64,000 bases of DNA from Drosophila miranda (GCF_003369915.1 NC_046675.1:16492001-16556000), one strand, 5' to 3'. Counted from the first letter of the stretch, positions 1-13,648 are shown. Program-made: numbers and translations. The notes: generated by a model from the letters alone, not told the origin.

Positions 1-3000
1 AAGCGGCGTGAAAACGCTTTTCCAGATCAGCCAAAGCCCAGCTTTGAGGCAGAGCTGGCCTCAGTGAAAGCGAATTTCATATGCATCTGTTGGCTGGTCC
101 TACTAGCTGGCGACTGGCTGGGGGCGACGGCCAGCGGGGGCTTCCACGCATTGCGTGAGGCTCCTCCAGCTTATAGTAGTACTCGTTTGTATGTAGGGAT
201 GCAAATCTGCGAGAAACTGAATGTTGAATTATTTGACATTTAATTAAATTTTGTAAGAGTGTGCCGCGAAACATGAGAAACGACACTTTCACTGCATTGG
301 CATGGGCCGCGGAAAACCTCTCACCCCGGCCATGCCACACAGCCATGCCCATGCCCCAAGTGAGATGCACCAGAGTGCATCTCCAGAGTGCAACGGATCG
401 ACATTTGACGACGCCTGTGAACCGCTTTTGGGTTCTATTGTTGTGGCCCAGCCATTTCAACAGGTTATGTTTTTGCTTTTGTCTGGAGTCTGAAGAAAAA
501 TGAAGAGTAAACTCATAACAGCCCAACGAGTTCCAGCTGCAAGACTATAAAAACCCAAAATGTGGCTGTGAACATAACAATAAGAGCTGCAGAGTGGCGC
601 TGAAATATATATGTACATATATATAAGTACACATATATTTTATTTATATCGCAGTTGTTGCTGGTGCTGACACTGCCACTGCCACAGAGGTGGCTGCTGC
701 AGCATCCAGCAGTACACAAAAAAAGAAAGTTCAGCTTAAATTTTCCTTCTTTTTTACCAAAGACAACAACATTCGCTGCCTTTGCGAGCGAAGAGCGAGG
801 CGACCGTGGTGACGCGTGCAACATTGCAACTCGAAAATGTAAGCTAACAAACGGCATGAATGAATGACGAAGTGAGTGCCGGACCTAGCACTCCCGATTG
901 CCATTCCCATGGCCATGGCCATTACGAGTGCCACTGAGTGGGTGTTGACACTCGCAGTCCCATACCGACAACACAACAATAGCAGCAGCCCATGAATACC
1001 AATGTCAATGATAAGACTGATGCCCCTGCAGTCAATCACAGGGTGAAAACGCAAAACAAACTGCAACTGCAACTGCAACTGCCACTTAATAGCTTCATTT
1101 TGAACTTGCGACCGCAATGAAAAGAGGCAAGTGGGCGTTTCTTTCTTTTTCTTTGGCCCAGTTAAGGGCAAAAAGACAAAGATCAGATAAGCGGAAATTA
1201 TCATTGCTGGGACTGCGAAGATTGGTTACTCTTAAAATGTGTTCCTAGTGAAATTTGAGAGTTCTTTCAATTAAAATAATACACATTTTAGGATATGCAG
1301 TCATCTAAGTAGAATCTTAAAAGACTAAAGTTTTTGTTTTTTATTAAAAAAAAAAGATTAATTACATTTATAACAATTTAAAAACCATAAAATATCTCAA
1401 ATTTCAATTCAACAGTAATTGACTTTCTTTCATCTATTTACGGCTCTGTAAATGTGAGAATTTCTTTGAGCCATGGCCTGATGCCACAGTCATAATGCCC
1501 ACTCTCCGGCTGGCTGGCTGGCTGTCCAGTGCTGCAGCCAGAGAGCTGCAAGCTCACTCTTGCTCATTTATGACTACTTTTACCGTCAACTGGCAGTTCG
1601 TCTAATTGGGAGTTTGAGTTTTTTTTGCTTGGCTACCCAGTGTCATGGGAACCAACAGGCGCAGGGAAAGGTCAGCCAGCGCGACCGACTGCTGCGAAGG
1701 CAGACAAAAATTAGCGGCTTGTGTTGTAATCATTTAGTTCGAAAACCTGCCACGCCCATTAGCATAACCGTTGTGTTTCGTCCCCCTTGTTTTTAGCACA
1801 CCTGGCAACCTGGTCGAAGATACAAATTATAAATGCACGAATCGGGTATGTAATCTGTGGCATCACTTTCACTTTCCATGACGCCCCAACGCCGTCCAGC
1901 TTCCAAATAGAAAACCCACGACGAACCAAAAACAAAACGTTTATGGATATGGCTGAAATCTAAAATTATCTAATTCAACAAACTCTACCAAAAATTTACA
2001 GCTACTCGAATTTCGATGCTACGGTGACGGTGTCGATGTCGATGCCGTCTATTGCAAAATCAAAGCACGGACCAAGGCTTTTTCCTAGACTTCACACGGG
2101 GTATACAAACTATATAAGGGGATATTGACACTCTACAGCATACACCCAAAGAAAAATGTCATAATAAAACGAAACTCAACCTATTTCACTTAAACATTGG
2201 GTTTTTAAATACAAACATAGAGAACATATGTTTAATAAAAAAAAAGTATCTTTAATAGGGTTCTTACTTAATGTTAAAATATATATTGCTTTTGTAGAAC
2301 AAATACTTGGTCTAAATAATTATATATAGCTAAAAATTATATATATTTGGTTTTATTGCTGTTGTCTATTTTTTACGCTGGGCGTACATACATTCAATAA
2401 TTTTCTGGAAATGGCCACTGTCATCGCTGCAATCAGCGGCTTGACGGTTTTAAAACACACAAATTTGTGTGGTTATAAAGTTGAGCGGTTATCAATAGGG
2501 TATGTGCTGTTCGTGTTTTGCTGGTGTACCGTTGCTAGTTTATTGCTGCACTTATTTAATAATTTATTAGCGTTGTTTTTTTTTTTCCATTTTTATGTAA
2601 TTTCTCTGGCGTTAAATGACGTTCATATTGAATAAATGATGGCCAAGTGTAAGCAAATGATGGCGCAATATCAGGCAAGGGAAGCTGGGGCCGCCGCTGC
2701 CGCCGCCGCCAACATTAAAATGCTTATATAATGCGTGAAAAACCTTTATGGCATACGAGTGCAGTTACTCGCTGAAATTTTGTACAGAAATTCATACTGG
2801 GACCGCACCGCAATCGCTTTCTTTCGAAAGAGAAAGGGTTTCACTTCTCATCAAGCGTCATGCCCACCCTGGCCGCCTTCCTGCCTTGCTGCCTTCCTCC
2901 TTGACTTTGAGTGCCTTTCCGGCATGAGAAGTTTGCCGAAATTGCAGTTTTCATGGCCCGATATCTGCCGGTGCGGCGCACGTGTGCTCTGCCCCAAGCT

Positions 3001-3164
3001 CCAAGCCCTTTCGCTTTTTTTGGAGGATAACTTTTGAGCTCGACAGCTTCCGCAACTTTCACGCAATTGCTGCAGCAGCATCGGCATCTCTACTACTACC
3101 AAGGGCGTGGTGCTGGATGCTCGGTGCCCCACTTTGCAGCATAAATAATGCAACGTTTCGGTGG

Positions 3165-3225
3165 CCCCGGGCCCGGGGGCAACCTTTGCGGACTGCGGAC
3201 TGCGGACTGGAGACTGGAGACTGGG
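3165..3225. repeat. GC palindrome followed by 7-bp tandem repeats
   Basis: A perfect 14-bp palindrome, CCCCGGGCCCGGGG, at 3165-3178 is followed at 3189-3225 by three copies of GCGGACT and two of the related GGAGACT. No function is evident. It may be replication slippage next to a stable GC hairpin. Confidence 0.7.
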
Positions 3226-3533
3226 GAGAGCGTATGATCGTCGAGTGATGGGTCTGATGTCGATCTGTTGGCCGTCCAATGCATTCTTTAAAGTGAAATT
3301 TCTGTAAGCAGCATTGCGGATGATCATTACCTTCCCCTTTAATGATCATTATTTTCGTGATTAGCCAAAGCTTCTTTAGTTTCTTCTACAACTTTTTATT
3401 TTATTGCTGCTCAAAACGACGCTGTTAATTAAATTAAGTCGAATAAAAAGGCGCATAACCACCAACTGGTTCGCAATGAATGCGATGAAGGAAATGCTGC
3501 CAAGTGAATAAAGAAGACAATATGTATATCTGT

Positions 3534-3572
3534 GCACGTGTGTGTGAGTGTGTGTCTGTGTGTGTGTGCGCG
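3534..3572. repeat. Imperfect GT/TG microsatellite
   Basis: An imperfect run of GTGTGTGAGTGTGTGTCTGT type. Typical Drosophila simple sequence, with no other signal. Confidence 0.7.
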
Positions 3573-4264
3573 ATGGCATTGAGAAACTTTCTTCTTTTGC
3601 TTTCAATGGTATTTCGGTCAAAAAACTTCCAAAGGAATAAATACCAACCGACGATGATGGTGATAATGACAACAACAACAGCAAATACTCAGATTGATGA
3701 TGAGAAGTTCCAAGCAATGAATGGATTGATAAAACTGTATTTCCGGTTGACCTGCAGAGCCACAAAAAAGGCTTGTCTTGGCCAACCAACTAGAGCATGC
3801 TCGCTTTGATTCCAACCCGAGTCGACTCGAGTGCCTGGCCAAGTGCGACATGGCCAATTAAAAGTTATAATTAAGGCCTTTTTCAAGAGGCCCCCGAATC
3901 GGTGTAGAAACAGAGCTCTACTCTTCAAAACAGCCTCAAAATGTTTGCCAAATGAAAGTATAGCTGCGGCAGGTGTCAATGTCCAGTCCGTTACTATAAG
4001 GCGGCACATGATGGCTTTTCGTCACGACTGGGACGCGTCGCGGCTTATGACCAGACCAGCATGGGACCCCATGATGATGGTATTAATAATGAAATGTACA
4101 TGCTTTTTGACAGGAGCAGAGGCGACAACAAAAACTACAACTACAACAACCACAACCACAACCGCCGCTCGAAATCAACTTCAGTGAAAGTTTCTGGCCA
4201 CAAAATTCACGAGTACGCGTACGACCGAGCTCGAGTATATCTCAGCATTTATGTTCATGGCCAC

Positions 4265-4332
4265 AAGTGCGAGTGCGAGTGAATATGAATCCAAATCCGA
4301 GTCTGAGTCCGAGTTCGAGTCCGAGTGCGAAT
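4265..4332. repeat. Imperfect GAGTCC/GAGTGC hexamer repeats
   Basis: About ten diverged hexamers of GAGTCC, GAGTGC or GAGTCT type. The region reads open in several frames only because the unit length is a multiple of three. Confidence 0.65.
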
Positions 4333-5828
4333 ATGAAATGAACTTGCAGCTCTCGTAGCACTCACCAAGGCCCAAAGACAAGGCCCATTAGAGTGGCCCA
4401 ACTGCTGGTCAATGTCCATTACACTTTGGCGGTGCTCTTAGCCATTGTTATTGCTTATGGTTATTACCATTGTCTTCTTGCCCCCACGTGTAATTAGTAT
4501 GCCGAAAGAGATTTGCTTAAAAGTCCCATGTTTCCTTCGACACTTTGCCGATACACCATCATCTGGTCAGGGCTGGTCAGGGCACTTAATGGATTATAAT
4601 TCGTGTACAGAAGTGTCACTGGGGAATTTCAAGCCTGACCTAAGCCAATACACTCCGGAATGCTCGTGCCCCAGTATGTTTTTTGTGCCTCGTGTTGGAT
4701 CATAAATCAAAACATGTCTCGTGTGGCCGTGTGGCGGATGTGGTAAAAACTCTACTCTATCTATGACAAATTGCACCTGATGCATCGATTTGGCGCATTT
4801 GATGTTTTACAGCAGCCATTGTCCATTGAGACCTGTGTGTGTGTGTCCGAAATCTAAATAATTCAATCGACATATACATGGGATGACCAACAGGCGTATG
4901 CGTAATGAGAAACATTGACAGTACAATGAATTTGTGTTCAATGCAATATCAATGCTTCTATCGTCTGCCTTATGTTTATTCCTTTATCTACTCTTTCAGC
5001 CAAGTAATGCCATTTCATCATGCTACATAATACCCTTTGCTGCTGGCAGCAGAGAGAGATTCTGCCTCTCTTTGTGGTAAATACAATGCCAGCCTGAAGC
5101 CTAAAGGCTTCTCTGCCAGTCACTTCCTTTTTGTGCTTTCCCTCCTTTTCATTCTGCCATTTATTTTATCCTTGGGCCAAAGAGAAATAACTTTGCCAGC
5201 CCGAAAGCTTCCATATTTATAAGTAACTGTAAACTCTTGAGAAAGTGAAACTTTTTTCTTGTTTTTTAATCTTTCCGATTTATACTGCGCTGCCTCACCT
5301 ATGGCCGTGCCGTGGCGGCTGCCCAATGGCCAAATCGATGCGATGGCCGGCGCTCGTCATCGGCATCGACATCGACAGCGACATCGATGTAACTGAATGA
5401 ATGGCCGGCCGCCCCTCTATGTCTGCGCGCAGCCTTGATTGTGTTTGGCTGGGGTTTTATCAAAAGGCATAAATCGAGCCAAAAACGGATATGGCCCGCA
5501 CTAAAAAACAACAAAAAGAAGAAGAGAGACAGAAAATGTAGATGGCCAAAGTCGAGCAGCAGCGGGGAGCGACGCGGCGCGGCCCAAACCGACGCGAACC
5601 CAAAGGCCCCGGCACTTTCTTCGGCGGCTGCTGCTGGGGCAACTCGTTTGCCTGGCTGCAGCCTTAAAAATGATAGAAATTGAAAATTGAAAGAGTCGCT
5701 TTGGCTTTGGCTTCGGCCAGGCCAGGCCAGGCCGAAATGCAACAATAGCAACAACAACTGCCAACCGGTATCGAAATAAAAATAGTTCGCTCGGACTTGG
5801 AGCGCGTGGCAGCCACAAGCAAAGCCAC

Positions 5829-5925
5829 AGTCACTGTCACTGCCACTGCCACTGCCACAGCAACAGACACAGCAGACACAGGGACAGAGACGGACACGGG
5901 GACGGAGACGGAGACAGAAACAGAC
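5829..5925. repeat. CACTGC and GGAGAC hexamer repeats
   Basis: Consecutive imperfect hexamers (CACTGC, then CAGACA, then GGAGAC). They create long but repetitive apparent reading frames on the minus strand, which I do not accept as genes. Confidence 0.65.
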
Positions 5926-6221
5926 ATAGCCAAACGTCAAATAACAATTTGACTTTAATTAATTGTCAGAGGGTTGGGCTAGATATTTGGCTGAATGAAT
6001 GAATGAATGCTGGCATCTGGGATGGACAAATGCGGCCCATATCCATATCGATGGCAGCGCATCGCTGGCTGGGGAATTTATTTGGGCTTTCGAGTGGCGG
6101 AGAGGCAGAGAAAGGCGTGACCCAGATCAGGTGATTTCCAGTCCTCCCTACAATAACTTCTAATTGAGATATTTAGTGTTGCTCCAAATCACATGCAATG
6201 ACGGCTTTCATGACACCGATC

Positions 6222-6261
6222 GGTTGGGTTGGGGTTGGGGTTGGGGTTGGGCTTGGGTTGG
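6222..6261 (+). repeat. GGGGTT tandem repeat with G-quadruplex potential
   Basis: Six runs of three or four G separated mostly by TT lie within 40 bp (GGTTGGGTTGGGGTTGGGG and on). This satisfies the usual intramolecular quadruplex pattern with very short loops. Drosophila telomeres do not use such repeats, so it is not a telomere remnant of its own kind. Confidence 0.75.
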
Positions 6262-9200
6262 CCAATCACTAACAAAAACTGAGCATAAAATTGACTTTTA
6301 TGCCTGCTTTTCTAGCGGGACAGAAGACACAATTCGAGTAACAATGGAGATGGCAGAGCCGGGCCCAGGCTAGCGACAACGACAGCATACAACGATGAGT
6401 ATGATGGTGGATGGCGGAGATCATGATCATGCCCGACCGAAAGCCATAAGAAAAATAATCGTAAAAGTGAGAGTTTCCACTTCATAATCAGTTTTAGCCT
6501 CGGCTTGGGATTTGGCTTTGTCTTTCTTTTCTAAAATTTTTGTTGCCCAAAATTGCCGAATCATGAAATGCAAATACCTTGCGCTCCTTTCTGCAGCTCC
6601 GCCCAGATTGTGTAATCGCCAAAGATCACGGAGGAGGGGAGGAAACGGCAAAGAGAGCTAGAAGCAAAAAAAGAAAAAACCAAGAAAAAGTTCACCAAGA
6701 AACGAAAGCTCGAAGGCAGCAACAGGGGCGTGGCTATTGCCGTTTTAATTGCTCAGGTTTCACTTTCAAGGCAATTCAACTTCATTTCATTACGAAAAAT
6801 TTGTCATTGTCGTAATTATGATCGAGTCGAGTTGAGCAGAGTGGAGGAAGCATTTCACTTTCGTTGTCGTCGGTCGACATTTGTTCTTTTGTTGGCCAAA
6901 AGCAACTCAACTCAACTCTCCATTGCACGCTTTGTAATCGTTAAACAAGTTGTCCAAGTCAACCAGTGATCATTATGATGGACATCATCGTCTTGTTTGG
7001 TTCCCCGTTCCGTTCGTTAATATGTTGACAATGGCCACTGGCAATGGCAAACTGACAACTTTCACACTTCTGCCGGGGCTTAGCATTGTGCGAAATGTTG
7101 TAAATGCTACTTGAAAATCACACCTTTACTGCTTTTGGCCCAGGCACAGATCCATTCCATTTGCTTTATTTCCACTCTGATCCGTACTGGCGGCCCTGCA
7201 CTGGCGACTGTATTATTCAATGTCAGGCCTCACCATAATATGAACATATCCCACCACCTATGGAAGTTGCAACACTTTCACAGACTGCACTGCACCTGGC
7301 CTCCTAGCACCCGGCACCTTGCACCAGCCATCGGACGAGGTTCCGTCCCTGCCACTGCGAAGTGAAATGGCCAGCGTTTCAAAGCCAAATCCGTAAAGTG
7401 TACATTGACCCAAGAGAAGTGGCGACCACCAACTACAAACTCCCAACCGACAACCGCTTGCCGCTAACCACCAACTGCCATCCGCCAAACCGGAAAAGCT
7501 CTCGGACTGGGCGACGGCTGGAGCACTAGCACTCCACGCCAGATTACAGGTTTTCCAAACCGTAAAAGGCTTTGACAAAGGCAGTTAAACCAGGAATGAA
7601 TGAAGGGATTCCCTTTTCTATTCCATTATATTTATTTTCTTTAGGTTAATTTAAGCGGTCTTTTAAAAAAAAGAATAATCAAAAGTTTGTTCTCAGCTCA
7701 TTTGGCAGCTTCTTTAGAATGATTCCTTATATGGTTTGAATTACAATAGGGAATTTATAATATAATATATTTGTTCACACATACATACATGTATATGTAC
7801 ATATTATATATGTATATTTATACATCGATTTTAAGATTTGTGTATATACATATACGAATATATAATTTTTGATAATTTTGTTTGGCAAAGCTTTGTGTAT
7901 TTTTGTGGAATATTTTCAACAACACTTTCTGAATTTCAAAAATAAAAGTTCGACAAAGCTTGAATCATTTTTAATAAAAAAAATAGTCCAATACACTGGT
8001 TTGGCAAAAGAAATTATATATGGATTTTATTTTCTCAGTGTTTTAATGAAGATCAAGAATTCGAATTGATAAAGGATCGAAAGACATTTCTACATGACTT
8101 TTACATGTAATTTGGCAAGGTGCAAGAGGTAGATCATTAGTATCGATATTTTTGAAGCTTTTCGAAGCTTTAATGCTCCGAACTTTTAGTACAGCTTTTA
8201 TCAAAGATCTGCAACCGAAAGCTTTGAGTTTAGATCACGCAGAGTTGTAATCCAACCAAACGATCGTTGTGTTTATTTTACGTAGAGTTTTGGTAACGGT
8301 AGTTCTTTAAATAGGTGTCGCCACTAGATCAAAAGCTTAGACCACATCGTCATCTCAAGTCTTAGTCGCAAAAAAATACACATAATTTTCTTGGAAATCG
8401 CAGAGTTTTATATTGTTTATTCTGACTACGTCACGGATTCCACTGAACCGCCCAGTGGATTAACACATTTGTTTCATTTGAAATATGAAAGGTGTCTGAG
8501 CTATTTGAATTTTATGCTGTTGCCGCAAGGGCGATTTATTCTATTCTTTAGAAATTCATTTGAATCTTAAAGAATGGATTGCACAGGACACCCCAGGCCA
8601 AGACTCAAATTGATTGAAACAAAATTATGCGAAGAATGATTTTTCACAGACGTCCCTGCAGCTACATCGATTTCCTCACACTTTCCCTTTTCTCTGAGGC
8701 AGAACATTTATGACACGATTGTGTTGGAGATTGATTGTCTTTCACTGCCTTTTCTTGGGTTTGATTGACACACGGGAATGACTGGTCGAACCACACATGT
8801 TTCTGTGTATCTCTATCTGGACAATGGCAATTGATTTTAAGCGTGACACCGTCAATGGAGAACTACTTAGAAATTTCACTTAACAAACAACCAACCCGAA
8901 AAAACCGAGTCATGAGAGAGTTGTTTGAGTAAGCGTATGCACGAGTATGTGTGCCCACTACCAAAGAAGAAACAGTGCTATAAACGACAGCAAAAAGCAG
9001 AATTTTTGATGCTTAACAAATCAAACAACAAAACACTGTGAAGCGGCCAGATACGATGCGGCCCAAATGAGCATAGAAAAGTGCTCAGAAAGCAGTCGGC
9101 GACACATTAATTGCTGGCGTACGAGTAAAGAAAGCCAGGGCCCAAAGTACACAGAACTCAAGCAGAAGTCAGAGTCAGCGGCAGTCAATGGCATCTGTCT

Positions 9201-9389
9201 ACGTGCACAGCTCACAGCATCTACATCGACAGCATCAGCATCCCAATCGACTTCTCCATCGCAGAGCGAGCCTGGTAACTGGGTCATATTCATAAGTAAA
9301 GCACCCATCAGCGGCGGCGGCGGCGGCTGTAAAGTGCCGTTTTGCCAGCAACTGCAGTTACTTAGGCTCAATTGAGCCAGGCCCTCAAC

Positions 9390-9414
9390 TGGCGTCCCGT
9401 CCCGTCCCGTCTCG
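9390..9414. repeat. CGTCC pentamer repeats
   Basis: Short run of GTCCC pentamers, with no other signal. Confidence 0.6.
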
Positions 9415-10085
9415 AACTTTCTTTAGGCAAAGGTGTTAAGCGACGCACAACAATGGCCAGAATGGCAGGTGAAAAATATTAAAATACAAGTGCCCATTGT
9501 TGCCTGGTCACCAGACCTTGGACAGCTTTGGCTTCGGCCCCGCCTTGAATGAGCCAAAATGCGCGTAGCTAAATGTTTGTTTTTATTTTTAGCAAATTGC
9601 TTTGTTCGTATTCTGGCTATGAGAGACCACAGAGAGCACAGCCGAAGAAAGTGCAGTGAAAATGAAGATTCAGAGGAAGAAGAGTAGGCAGAGATGGAGG
9701 AAAAAATGAAATAAGTGGGTGAAATTTTAGAAAACATTTTCAGAGTTCGATTTTTGTGTCTGATAGCAAAGAATGAAATGAAAGTTGCCCGCGCCATTCA
9801 AATGCAAATTGCTCGGCCAGACAACGAGGCGTATAAGTGATGTTTTGGAGAGGCTGCTAAGATTGCAGAAGAGATGAAAGGTTGCGTATGCAAATTGAAA
9901 GGGAAAAGTTTTTTCAGAAAGACAGAGATGGCTGTATAGAAAAAGAAAGATAGGAAGATAGTAGGAGTATATGGAAAAGATAGTCAATTTGTGTATATGA
10001 TTTTTCTTTTATGTTGAATTATTATTTGATTCTTTGATTTATCAGCATTTGATTGAGTTTTCCTTTGCGGTAAAGTTGGAAAAAT

Positions 10086-10134
10086 CAGATAGATTTAGAT
10101 AAAGGTACAGATGTAGATAAAGATAGACAGATAT

Positions 10135-10175
<41 letters not shown>

Positions 10176-10195
10176 CAGATAGATGTATAGTGAAA
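10086..10195. repeat. GATA tetranucleotide microsatellite
   Basis: A near-perfect run of about ten GATA units at roughly 10136-10175, flanked by diverged GATA/GACA units. It is the longest pure tetranucleotide tract in the window and would be a length-polymorphic marker. Confidence 0.9.
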
Positions 10196-10740
10196 AGATA
10201 TGAAAGACAGTTACAGTTAGATGGATAGGGAGAGAAGGCGGCGGCTGACCTTGATTGATGGACGCGACTAGTCGGTTGCAAACACTGAGAGTCCATTAAT
10301 CAGAGGTGCAGCCATGAAATTACAGAAAGAGTATGGAGTGTAGAGCTGTAGAGAGCTCTACAGACTGAAGAAGTGTGAAGAGAGGAATGAAATTTGGGTG
10401 TGTAGAAAGGCGGTGGAGGTTGTTGACGGTTGTTGTTTTCGTTGTGGCTGGTGTTATTGGTGTAGATGAAACGTGGTGGTGTGTGTTTGTGTGGTTGTAG
10501 TGGTGGCTCTCTGGGCCGAGAGTTACTAATGGAAGGCACTTTTTGTTGGGGTGCGACAGCCAGTAGCGACCGCCGCCCCACTCTCGTCTCGTTCAAGTAA
10601 ATAAATTAAAATAAATAATTTATAAGTAAATATAAATATAGGCATTAATTAACTGGTCATCATTTTCGCGAATGTTCTCTCTCCTTCACGGACCCGGACA
10701 TCGATGGGGTCCTGCTTCGAGGGGATATGGGGCTCAGAGC

Positions 10741-11991
10741 TTACCGCCTGGCCTGCTTGTAGCCCTGGTAGGCGATGGTCTGGGCAACTGGGGAGCTGTA
10801 GGCACCATGTGTATCCCAGCCAGAGCTACCGCCCGAGGACCAGCCATTGCTGGCGGGGGCACCGCCGCCCGAGGACCAACCACCGGAGCTGGCAGACGAG
10901 GAGCTACCGGCGTTCTTGCCACCGAAAAGTCCACCCAGACCGCCGAGCAGACCACCGCTGCCGCCTGAGCCGCCAATGCGACCAAGACCGCTGGACGCGC
11001 CGGCAGCCAGAGCTAGGAAGAAGGCGATAACGGACACAACCAGAGCCTTCTTGGCCAGGAAGAGCAGACCGAAGATGGAGCCAACGCCGAGGACAGCGAT
11101 CTTAGCACCAACGCCCAACAGGATTGGCAGGAACTTCTTAAGGAGCTTCTTCTTGCGGGTACGGGACTCCACAACCAGTTCACGGAGATCAGCCTTGATG
11201 TCATCGGGAATGGCGCGGGCAACGCTGCGGGCAGCATTGGCGAAGTTGAAGTTCAGCGAGCGCTCAGCGAAGAAGCTCTTGGCGTTGTCCATGAAGTAGT
11301 TGCCCATCTCAGCGGTGCGGGCCTCCACAGTTGGGGCTGCCTCGACGGCGACCGAGTTGTCTAGAGACTTGCCCTGACGTCCTTCGTTGGCCTTGACCAG
11401 AGAGACGCCGCCGAAGAGTTCGATTTGGGGATTGTCGAAGATGGACTTTGCCTTGCGGAAGAGCTGCAGAGAAAGAGGGGAGACACGGAAGGAAGGCACA
11501 GATTAGCAAAACTCGTGGTGTTATGTTGTCTTGATTTGTTTTATGGTTAATTTGCTGCAGTGCAGGCACACTCCGCAGAGAATGACTCAAGGTCTTGCAC
11601 TTTCACTTTCGCATCCTTGGGGAATTTTGTGTTGCGTATGTATGTCTTGGGGAAATCACATGACACAGGGACTTTCACTGAGATCGAATCGATCACATCA
11701 ACTGATGCTGATGATTGGTACAAATTATAGTTTTCTTTTCTTTTTTTGTGGGCGTTTCACTTTCACTGTGCCACTTTAGAGTGTTCTTATTGGGCGGGTT
11801 TTAGTATAGATAAATGGGCAATGTAATCCTTGATGGTTAATCCGTACCGTGAGCTGCAGACACGAAATGGAGTCGGTGTCGAGGCACTTGGCAAATGCAC
11901 CCGACTGCTCCTCGGTGGCGGCCTTGACAGGATCGGCCGAGATGCCCGCTGCCAAGAGCAGGACACAAGCGGTGGCAATGAAGAACTTCAT
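10741..11991 (-). CDS. Osi6: Osiris family protein Osi6
   Basis: Two exons, read on the minus strand: 11991-11848 and 11463-10741, giving 288 residues. The intron (384 nt) is phase 0, with donor GTACGG and a CTGCAG acceptor. Residues 1-19 form a signal peptide (MKFFIATACVLLLAAGISA). Two cysteines lie at about 36 and 44, a basic cluster RTRKKKLLKK at 149-158, then a long hydrophobic DUF1676-type segment at about 159-203, a Gly/Ser-rich tail, and the family's AQ-x-x-AY-like motif (AQTIAYQGY) near the C terminus. I recognise D. melanogaster Osi6 in most of its length. Osiris proteins enter the secretory pathway and act in cuticle-forming epithelia; the exact biochemical role is not settled. ATG at 11991 is chosen because it starts the signal peptide. 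An upstream in-frame ATG at 12069 would put 26 extra residues before it. Confidence 0.93.
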
Positions 11992-12105
11992 GGTTGTGTG
12001 TTGGTTTTGAACTAAACTGAATTCCTTGGGCACCACCGAAATCACTGTGTGTTCATTCGAATGGAACAAGCTGCGGTTTGATAATTTTTCGACGCTGTCA
12101 GGCTG

Positions 12106-12113
12106 TTTTTAAA
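12106..12113 (-). promoter_or_regulatory. Possible TATA-like box of Osi6
   Basis: TTTAAAAA on the minus strand, about 115 bp upstream of the Osi6 ATG. A start roughly 30 bp downstream would give a 5' leader of about 90 nt. No strong initiator was seen, so this is tentative. Confidence 0.35.
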
Positions 12114-12681
12114 GAGTTTCCAACCTAACGGATGCCTTGCCGCGGCATAACGTAAAATTATGTAAAAAGTGCACACACACAGAGCCACACAGCCAGATCA
12201 GAGCCGGGCCAGGCCAAGACCCAGGCAGCGCAGCGACGCCGACAGCGGGTATATGCCGCCCGTACAATGCGAGAGGGCTCGGCGTTCCCTACGACACGAC
12301 CGCGACGGCAACGTCTTCACACGTGTCTGCTGCTGCTCTCTCGCTCAGTAATGGCAGCAGCACCAGTAGCGGTGGCAGCAGTGGCAGCAGCGGCAGCGGC
12401 AGTGCCAGCATCTCAGCATCTACGCTTAGAAGACGCATTAGGCAGGCGCAGGCAGCGCGCTTACAAGCTTTTGTCTGCTTCCGCATTAAAGAAAGTCGCT
12501 GGCGACGTCAGTGTGCGGCTGCGGCAGCGGAGACGGCGGCTTCACAGGGCTCTGTGTGAGCGCGAGAAAGTTTCTGAAGAGAGAGCATGCGCGCCAGCTC
12601 CAGCCAGCACCAAGGTTGTCTGCTTGCTCTCGCGCCTACTCTCACACACACATACCCACGAGACTCTTCTGCTCATCTTCG

Positions 12682-12699
12682 CACACACACACACACACA
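12682..12699. repeat. CA dinucleotide microsatellite
   Basis: Nine uninterrupted CA units, with further short CACACA runs nearby (12640-12655, 12736-12746). Confidence 0.85.
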
Positions 12700-12752
12700 T
12701 GAGCAGAGAGTAGTGGCTTTTGTAGCATTCTACAAACACACACAACAAACAT

Positions 12753-12766
12753 CTACGTATACGTAG
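12753..12766. repeat. 14-bp palindrome CTACGTATACGTAG
   Basis: A perfect palindrome about 760 bp upstream of the Osi6 start codon. Its 12-bp core TACGTATACGTA also occurs in Osi24 intron 1 (26186-26197). It could be a dimeric binding site; no factor is assigned. Confidence 0.6.
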
Positions 12767-13648
12767 TAAATACGTACACTTTTAGATGCTTGTGGCTGGT
12801 GCTACTGCTGCTGCTTTTGTTTCTGGAGCCGCACAGATTACAACACATGAGGTGATAAACAGGTGCGCTGTGCAGCCGCTTAACCTTCCGCAGAGAGCAC
12901 CATCAGCAGCCTTTCTTGCCTCTCTCCCGGATCGGATGGTCTGTGCTCTTTTCTCTCCCATTTCCCCTCCCCCGCCGTCTTTTCACCCATATGTATGTCA
13001 TATTCTTCTGCTTTTGTTAATTTTGAACGCTTTTGTTTTTTTCTCTCTTCTCCTCTCCGTTTTTTTGCCCGCAAGAAATGAAAGTTGTATGTATTATATT
13101 TTCATACTACTGTTATTTCTGGCCCCTGGTCTCCACTGTGTGTCATCTCCGTTCCCCACCGCATGCGAGGGGTGACGGGAGGGCCGGCAGGGCAGGGCAG
13201 ACTGGGAATAGTTTTTGGTTTATCGCATGTGCGCGCCTTGAAATTACTTTTCATTTTCGTGACTTTATTGTTGGTGCTGCTACCATTTTAGTTATTGTTG
13301 TTGCCGGTTAGGTTTTATTACGCAACATAAACTGTGATTTATATCGTCGGTTATGCAACTAGGGCAGCAGGACGCAGGAATATTTGATCAGGATCAACGA
13401 TATGCCACGTTCTTTACCTGTTCCCGGGTCTGGGTTTGGGCCACATTCGCTTATAGGCTTATGGGGTCGACTCAGCAAGTGAAAACGCTGCTTTGGGCCC
13501 CAACCATTAAAAACTGCCTGACTCTGCAATTGTGACACATTAGTCAACAATTTGAGCTTAGCAAAAGTGCAAATAACAACGCGCTTCAATTGCTCAAGTG
13601 AAATGAAAGAGAAATTACACGAAGAGCACACTGAAACGGATGCGAGGA

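Larger units (their letters stand above)
1..10740. other. Intergenic region left of Osi6, no gene seen
   Basis: No open frame here has the mark of a gene: frames are short, rich in simple repeats, lack family motifs, and are not joined by good splice sites. The stretch from about 7.6 to 9.0 kb is AT-rich. Several simple repeats are listed separately. In D. melanogaster the next gene on this side would be Osi7; it is not in the window, so this is probably the Osi6-Osi7 spacer and may hold enhancers. A small non-coding RNA could be missed by eye. Confidence 0.6.

Noticed and set aside
5299-5940. 213-codon minus-strand frame
   Set aside because: Made largely of hexamer repeats and GC-biased sequence; several frames open together.
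10086-10195. GATA run as a CRISPR-like or satellite array
   Set aside because: A simple microsatellite; no spaced repeats anywhere in the window and the organism is an insect.
10672-11299. Long plus-strand frames opposite Osi6
   Set aside because: They are antisense shadows of the GC-rich Osi6 coding exon.
12137-12713. Overlapping frames in three phases on the plus strand
   Set aside because: Open in all phases because of GGCAGC and CA repeats; no motif.
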